26,118 nt of DNA, taken from Pelotomaculum sp. UBA3102. GTDB lineage: Bacteria > Bacillota > Desulfotomaculia > Desulfotomaculales > Pelotomaculaceae. Shown here piece after piece: positions 21,835 to 26,118 of this stretch (position 1 is its first letter; each line of letters starts with the position of its first letter). Under the pieces are notes generated by a model that was not told the origin of the DNA, ran no database searches, and saw nothing but the letters and a program-made list of their open reading frames with translations. Location: NCBI GenBank assembly GCA_002365865.1, contig DFAQ01000072.1:8222-34339 (forward strand). Direction: 5' to 3'. The position numbers and the translations under genes are program-made.

Positions 21835-23778
21835 CTAACTTACCAGTATGCCGACGCCTGCAGCCGGGAAAATATTCTCGATCATCTCTTCCACCGAATT
21901 AACCGGCACCACCTGGATGCCTTTGATATCCTGGGGCACATCCTTTTCATTTTCAGCCGGTATCAGCACCTTCTTAATTCCCGCCTGCCTGGCACCGTAT
22001 ATTTTCTCAAAGATTCCGCCCACGGCACGAATTTTACCCTGAATCGACACCTCACCGGTCACCGCCACATCCTGTGGTACCGGGCGCTCCTGAATGGCAC
22101 TTAGGACCGCCAAAAAAATTGCCGCTCCTGCCGAGGGGCCGTCTATGCGACCACCCCCCACCACATTGACATGCAGGTCATAGTTGGCAAGGTCTTCACT
22201 CGTCAGTTTGCGAATTACCGAGGCGGCGTTAAACACGGAGTCTTTAGCCATACTCCCGGCGGTATCGTTAAAACGTATGTTTCCCTGACCCGGTTTGCGG
22301 GCCGGAAAAGCCACGGCTTCAATTTCCAGGACCGAACCCAAAAAGCCCATCACCCCCAGGCCGAAAATTTTTCCCGTTTCGCGCTGGGAAGAAGCCTTAC
22401 GGGTTACATACGGGCTCAACCTGCTCACCTGGGCTACCTCCTTGATATCTTCCAGCGTAATTTTTTTCTGCCGGTGGCCCTGCTTTTCGCTGCGGTAGCA
22501 GGCCAGGCCGTAAGCATCCGCCAGGAGGTTGATGGCCTTGCGGCCTTCGATGGTGTAATCACTGATTACTTCGGGTACGGTCTCGTCCATTTGCACCTCC
22601 AGTTTCGCCGCTGCCTGCTTTAAGATCTCCTGTACGGCCCCCGGAGTCAGGGGGTCAAAAAATATCTCGGCACAGCGGGAACGGATAGCCGGGTTGATTT
22701 CTTCCGGCTCCCTGGTAGTAGCGGCAATCAATATAAAATCCGCCGGGGCGCCCTCATCAAAAATTTTCTTAATGTACTGCGGAATATTCGGTTCATTAGG
22801 ATCATAATAAGATGACTCAAAAAAAACCCGCTTGTCTTCAAGCACCTTTAACAACTTGCCCTGCAAAAGTGCATCCATCTCACCGATCTCGTCGATGAAA
22901 AGCACTCCGCCGTGAGCCTCGGTAACCAGGCCGAGCTTGGGTTCCGGTATGCCGGTATCTGCTAAATCCCGCCTTGCTCCCTGGTAGATCGGATCGTGCA
23001 CCGAACCGAGCAGCGGATTGGTTACTTCCCGCGGGTCCCAACGCAGGGTCGTCCCGTCTACTTCAATAAATGACGCATCCTCGGCAAAGGGTGTGCCCTT
23101 GACTGACTTTGCGGCCTCCAGGGCTACCCTGGCCGCGGTAGTCTTGCCCACACCGGGTGGTCCGTATAAAATCACATGTTGAGGGTAAGGTGAGGCCAAC
23201 TTTGCCAGCAGTGCCTTGACCGCCTTTTCCTGACCCACAATTTCCTCAAAAGTAGCCGGGCGCAAAAATTCCATCGTCGAGGCGGAAAGTTTTTTTTGCT
23301 CCATTTTTTCCAGGATAGCCAGTTTCTTTAAAGTCTGGGCGTTTTCCGGGCCGGAATCCTCCTTGAGCACCTGCATCTTGATTTCTTTAACGTAATCATC
23401 GTGACGCTGTTGGAGTCTTTCGGTTATTTTTTTCTCCAGCTGTTCTTCAATCGAGCGCCGCGCAACATAGTCCGCGATTTCCTCTTCAATTTCTTTAAGA
23501 ATTGCCGGAATATCTTTCAGAGCAGGCGGGGTGTCATAGGTAGGATCCTCAAAAACCAGTTTCTGAAGGGCCAAGACTTTCTCCTCGATTTTTTCGGAAC
23601 GCATAAGCTGCAGCGCTCCCAACTTGCCGGCCCTTAAAACCAGTTTTTCGGATCCATACAAGTCGGCCATAAGGCCGTAGAGCGCGGTCACCTGGTGTCC
23701 CAACTGGTCCTGATCGTCAAGTTTACCGGTAGCTTCAACAGTAGTTCTCCCGATAAACTTTTCAATAAACGACTTCAT
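21835..23778 (-). CDS. lonC: Spore-former Lon-family ATP-dependent protease
   Basis: 647 residues. An N-terminal helical/coiled region (about 85-170), an AAA+ module (Walker A GPPGVGKT 206-213, Walker B LFIDEIGE 293-300), and a Lon protease domain with catalytic Ser549 in DGPSAGAA and Lys592 in GGIFEKIYGA. The large Lon N-domain of LonA is absent, and the layout matches the LonB-like family found in a subset of spore-formers that sits by rplI and dnaB (lonC). ATP-driven degradation of damaged or regulatory proteins is expected; targets unknown. ATG with GGGAGG upstream. A short 75-base gap separates it from rplI. Confidence 0.9.
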   Translation of the reverse strand: MKSFIEKFIGRTTVEATGKLDDQDQLGHQVTALYGLMADLYGSEKLVLRAGKLGALQLMRSEKIEEKVLALQKLVFEDPTYDTPPALKDIPAILKEIEEEIADYVARRSIEEQLEKKITERLQQRHDDYVKEIKMQVLKEDSGPENAQTLKKLAILEKMEQKKLSASTMEFLRPATFEEIVGQEKAVKALLAKLASPYPQHVILYGPPGVGKTTAARVALEAAKSVKGTPFAEDASFIEVDGTTLRWDPREVTNPLLGSVHDPIYQGARRDLADTGIPEPKLGLVTEAHGGVLFIDEIGEMDALLQGKLLKVLEDKRVFFESSYYDPNEPNIPQYIKKIFDEGAPADFILIAATTREPEEINPAIRSRCAEIFFDPLTPGAVQEILKQAAAKLEVQMDETVPEVISDYTIEGRKAINLLADAYGLACYRSEKQGHRQKKITLEDIKEVAQVSRLSPYVTRKASSQRETGKIFGLGVMGFLGSVLEIEAVAFPARKPGQGNIRFNDTAGSMAKDSVFNAASVIRKLTSEDLANYDLHVNVVGGGRIDGPSAGAAIFLAVLSAIQERPVPQDVAVTGEVSIQGKIRAVGGIFEKIYGARQAGIKKVLIPAENEKDVPQDIKGIQVVPVNSVEEMIENIFPAAGVGILVS

Positions 23779-23853
23779 TGCGCTTCTGCCTCCCTATATT
23801 TAAAGAATGCCCGGATATACGCAGAAATTCTTGCTCCCAAACCAATAACCACT

Positions 23854-24312
23854 CTATTGCTTCTGTTCTTCTTCGACTACCTGCACCTCAATTTTAGACT
23901 GAACCGCCGGATGCAGCTTGGCAGTGACCGAAAATGCTCCCAGTTGCTTAATCGGCTCCTTCAGCACCAATTTCTTTTTATCCAGCTCAATATTATATTT
24001 ATCTGCCAGGGTGTCGGCAATGTCCTTATTATTGACCGAACCGAACAACCTGCCACCTTCACCGGCTTTAGCCGCAATCACTACGGTGAGGTCGTTCAAG
24101 CGGGCGGCAAGCTCTCTGGCTTGCTGCTCTAACTCCTTTTCTTTGCGCGCCATTGTCTGCCGGCGGTCAGCCAGTTCCTTTATTTTCCCTTTCGAGGCTG
24201 TCACCGCCAAGCCGCGGGGAAAGAGGTAATTACGGGCGTAACCGTCCGCCACATCAATTACGTCACTGCGCTTGCCCTGGCCGGGCACATCTTTAAGCAA
24301 TATTACCTTCAT
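23854..24312 (-). CDS. rplI: 50S ribosomal protein bL9
   Basis: 152 residues. The N-terminal MKVILLKDVPGQGKRSDVIDVADGYARNYLFPRGLA is the diagnostic rRNA-binding domain of L9; a long connecting helix (residues about 42-75, rich in Glu, Arg and Ala) joins the C-terminal domain (LFGSVNNKDIADTL). ATG follows GAGGAGG. In Bacillus rplI follows gdpP (yybT) after yybS; here yybS is followed directly by rplI. Confidence 0.97.
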   Translation of the reverse strand: MKVILLKDVPGQGKRSDVIDVADGYARNYLFPRGLAVTASKGKIKELADRRQTMARKEKELEQQARELAARLNDLTVVIAAKAGEGGRLFGSVNNKDIADTLADKYNIELDKKKLVLKEPIKQLGAFSVTAKLHPAVQSKIEVQVVEEEQKQ

Positions 24313-24364
24313 TTTTTCGCCTCCTCGCTGTAATCATTAAATTGAATTTAAACCTGAAGCCGTC

Positions 24365-25330
24365 CTATTTTTTTAGCGTCAGCCGCCGGAAATTGACCAG
24401 AGGATCGGCCAACCCCAGCAGTAAAATAATCACCATACTAAAGGGAAAATAAATAAACGCTATAATAACCAGTAACACCTTTAAGGGTCCGGCCAGCTTA
24501 ATTTTTTGGTAAAAATACGCTGCTACGGACAACCCGGAAAATATATAGGCATAGAATAGGATAAACAAAATATTCTTTCCTGTTTTTGACACTGCGGGCA
24601 TTGAAAACTGGTCGCCGGCCAGGGTTAAACCAAGGCCTACGATCAGGCCCCAGATAACATACCAGGGAAATGAAATCCCGGAAAAAGGCAGCCCCGGGGT
24701 AAGGGGATACTTTAACCGCCGCAGCAGCACCCTGGTCAAAAGATAGGTCAGCACCGCCTCGACAGCCGAGGTAACTATAAACTGACCCGGTATAAACAGC
24801 TCAAACAAATCGATTACATTTTTAAATAAAACTTCCTGCATCTCAGGCGGTAAATTATTAAAAGCACCGGCGTTTTGGTTCAGGAGCAACCATTGCTCCA
24901 CCGCCTGCCGCCCCTCCTGGCTTAAAATAAAGGGGGTTTCACCCGTTAAGGTATAAATCAGTACGGATGAAAAAAGCGCCAGCACTGATGCTCCCAAGAC
25001 ACCGGCTGCCATACTCTTGCCCGAAGACACATAATTTTTAAATAAAAGGCCGTATAAAATCCCCAACAACCCGTATTTAGCAATGAAACCCACCATTGCT
25101 GCCTGGTCCGGGGCCAGCAACCATAAAGGAATTGCCGCAACAGCCAATCCCAAAAAACTGTACCTGCTGTCCAGTTTCAGCGCAATCAGGATTAACGGGA
25201 CCGGGAATCCTATTTTTACCAAAAAAGATAAAGGCGGCAGGACAATACCGATCAAACCGGCGACAAGCAACAAGAAACTAAAAAGAGCCCACTCCCTCAA
25301 GGGCCTGTTTTTTCCGGCTATGGTAATCAA
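24365..25330 (-). CDS. YybS-like DUF2232 membrane protein
   Basis: About 321 residues, strongly hydrophobic with eight or so membrane segments. The pattern (VGFIAKYGLLGILYGLLFKN; long loop with QAVEQWLLLNQNAG; C-terminal VLLVIIAFIYFPFSMVIILLLGLADPLVNFRRL) matches the DUF2232/YybS family found beside rplI in Firmicutes. Function unknown; possibly an ECF-transporter-like or lipid-handling protein. The frame opens at TTG 25351 inside the end of the MazG-like gene, but TTG 25330 with GAGGT six bases upstream is better, giving a four-base gap between the two genes. Confidence 0.85.
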   Translation of the reverse strand: MITIAGKNRPLREWALFSFLLLVAGLIGIVLPPLSFLVKIGFPVPLILIALKLDSRYSFLGLAVAAIPLWLLAPDQAAMVGFIAKYGLLGILYGLLFKNYVSSGKSMAAGVLGASVLALFSSVLIYTLTGETPFILSQEGRQAVEQWLLLNQNAGAFNNLPPEMQEVLFKNVIDLFELFIPGQFIVTSAVEAVLTYLLTRVLLRRLKYPLTPGLPFSGISFPWYVIWGLIVGLGLTLAGDQFSMPAVSKTGKNILFILFYAYIFSGLSVAAYFYQKIKLAGPLKVLLVIIAFIYFPFSMVIILLLGLADPLVNFRRLTLKK

Positions 25331-25334
25331 GAAA

Positions 25335-25652
25335 CTACCTCTTTCTTTCAACCAAGTAGTTTAAAAGCGTTGAAAGGTCGCCGTACCATTTTTCCACCTC
25401 GTGCTCTTCATCGATACCCTGGCGCAGTTTGGCTTCTACTCTTAAGTCCAAACGGGTGAAGTTGACCCCCAGTCTCCGTCCCAGAACGTAACAAGTAATC
25501 AGCAGACTGGCCAGCGCATCAAGGACCAGGTCCTCACTGTTCCTAAGCATCGATTTAAAAAGTGCAGACATTGAAGTGATCAAGTCGGCCTTCAACCATT
25601 CAACCACCTTGATATTCTTGGCAAAGCCGCCTTCCTGGCTGCCGGGTATCAT
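25335..25652 (-). CDS. MazG-like family protein
   Basis: 105 residues, all-alpha. The central SLLITCYVLGRRLGVNFTRLDLRVEAKLRQGIDEEHEVEKWYGDLSTL region fits the MazG-like family that commonly lies between rpsR and yybS in clostridia. A full MazG pyrophosphatase has an EExxE metal motif; here only EEHEVE near residue 82 could serve, so activity on nucleotides is unproven. ATG with AAAGGAGG upstream. The 185 bases between it and rpsR hold the rpsR terminator and no clear promoter. Confidence 0.75.
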   Translation of the reverse strand: MIPGSQEGGFAKNIKVVEWLKADLITSMSALFKSMLRNSEDLVLDALASLLITCYVLGRRLGVNFTRLDLRVEAKLRQGIDEEHEVEKWYGDLSTLLNYLVERKR

Positions 25653-25767
25653 CTAGGTAGCCTCCTTTAATTCACTTGTTCTATAGTTATTCTGCGGGTT
25701 AACTCCTATTCCTTCCGCACTGCAAGATGATTTAGCTGCAATTTATCCCTGAATTGTAGTTGTTTAG

Positions 25768-25796
25768 AAAATAAAATGAGGAGTTTTTGCTCCTCA
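25768..25796 (-). terminator. Intrinsic terminator after rpsR
   Basis: TGAGGAG (25777-25783) pairs with CTCCTCA (25790-25796) across a six-base loop; on the minus strand TTTTATTTT follows. It ends the ribosomal protein unit before the MazG-like gene. Confidence 0.88.
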
Positions 25797-25837
25797 CTGG
25801 TTTCAAAAATAATCCTGAATAATCCTGTCTCAAAACC

Positions 25838-26068
25838 TTATTCCGCAGTAAACGGCAACAGTGCCATAATACGGGCCCTTTTTACCGCGGTAGTCAACAA
25901 TCGCTGGTGTTTGGCGCAATTGCCCGAAATGCGCCGGGGTAAAATTTTTCCCCGCTCGGTAATATATTTTCTTAACCGCGAAACATCTTTATAATCAATG
26001 GTCTCCATTTTATCCACGCAAAAGCTGCAGATACGCTTTTTGCCCCTGCGACCCCTTTCACGTCTCAA
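25838..26068 (-). CDS. rpsR: 30S ribosomal protein bS18
   Basis: 76 residues, standard length for S18. Basic N-terminus, then DYKDVSRLRKYITERGKILPRR and NCAKHQRLLTTAVKRARIMALLPF, the conserved rRNA-binding core. This is a zinc-type (C+) S18: CSFC in the N-terminal part and NCAKH later provide ligands. The start is TTG at 26068 with GAGGGGG eight bases upstream; the nearby ATG is out of frame and quickly stops. The gene upstream (expected ssb and rpsF by analogy) is not visible in the last 50 bases. Confidence 0.95.
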   Translation of the reverse strand: MRRERGRRGKKRICSFCVDKMETIDYKDVSRLRKYITERGKILPRRISGNCAKHQRLLTTAVKRARIMALLPFTAE

Positions 26069-26118
26069 TCAACATACCCCCTCGTACTGTTATGACATTA
26101 GTACTACAGCGTAATATT

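Noticed and set aside
26069..26118. End of ssb upstream of rpsR
   Set aside because: Gene order makes ssb likely, but the 50 visible bases show no recognisable SSB C-terminal tail.
1..26118. CRISPR arrays, insertion sequences, prophage or toxin-antitoxin modules
   Set aside because: No spaced direct repeats, transposase or integrase motifs, or paired small toxin/antitoxin genes were found; apart from the tRNA-side inverted repeat nothing looks mobile.

Overview
The window reads as a chromosomal segment of an anaerobic, endospore-forming Firmicute, most likely a sulfate reducer or close relative in the Desulfotomaculum/Pelotomaculum group. Seen directly: spore genes (sleB, ypeB, ytrH/ytrI-like, a spore-type Lon), the clostridial SCIFF peptide and its radical SAM maturase, a ferredoxin-dependent 2-oxoacid oxidoreductase, a T-box leader, and a DsrC protein with both redox cysteines. 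The genus is inference. Every confident gene is on the minus strand, so the window is best read from high to low coordinates. TTG starts with good Shine-Dalgarno sites are common, and one gene (sleB) seems to use ATA.

Right end (26.1 to 20.2 kb): rpsR ends at a terminator. A run of MazG-like gene, yybS-like gene, rplI, lonC and dnaB follows, then a separate unit with a COG2509-type flavoprotein and purA. The flavoprotein unit has a strong promoter, a palindrome over its -10 and a small upstream reading frame.

Middle (17.5 to 12.4 kb): a tRNA-Lys/Glu/Gly operon ends at a strong terminator, and a perfect 19-bp inverted repeat abuts the CCA end of tRNA-Glu. Next is the only apparent plus-strand transcription unit (promoter, small ORF or structured RNA, terminator; about 16.55 to 16.88 kb). 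Then comes the SCIFF locus: scfA (50 codons, six Cys), an intercistronic terminator, and scfB. After it lie a LysM-G5-M23 cell-wall peptidase, a membrane-anchored TPR protein, and a membrane-anchored zinc peptidase.

Left-middle (11.4 to 6.0 kb): murA and rlmH, a stand-alone dsrC, sleB-ypeB (spore cortex hydrolase and its partner), and a ytrH/ytrI-like sporulation pair.

Left end (5.95 kb to 1): a consensus promoter drives a T-box leader in front of an Lrp/AsnC regulator, a class I/II aminotransferase, a phenylacetate-CoA ligase-type enzyme, iorA and iorB. Together these make a route from an amino acid to its 2-oxoacid, then the acyl-CoA, then the free acid with possible energy gain. The aromatic substrate is inferred from the IorAB/PaaK families. 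The gene set suggests control by tRNA charging and by a feast/famine regulator.
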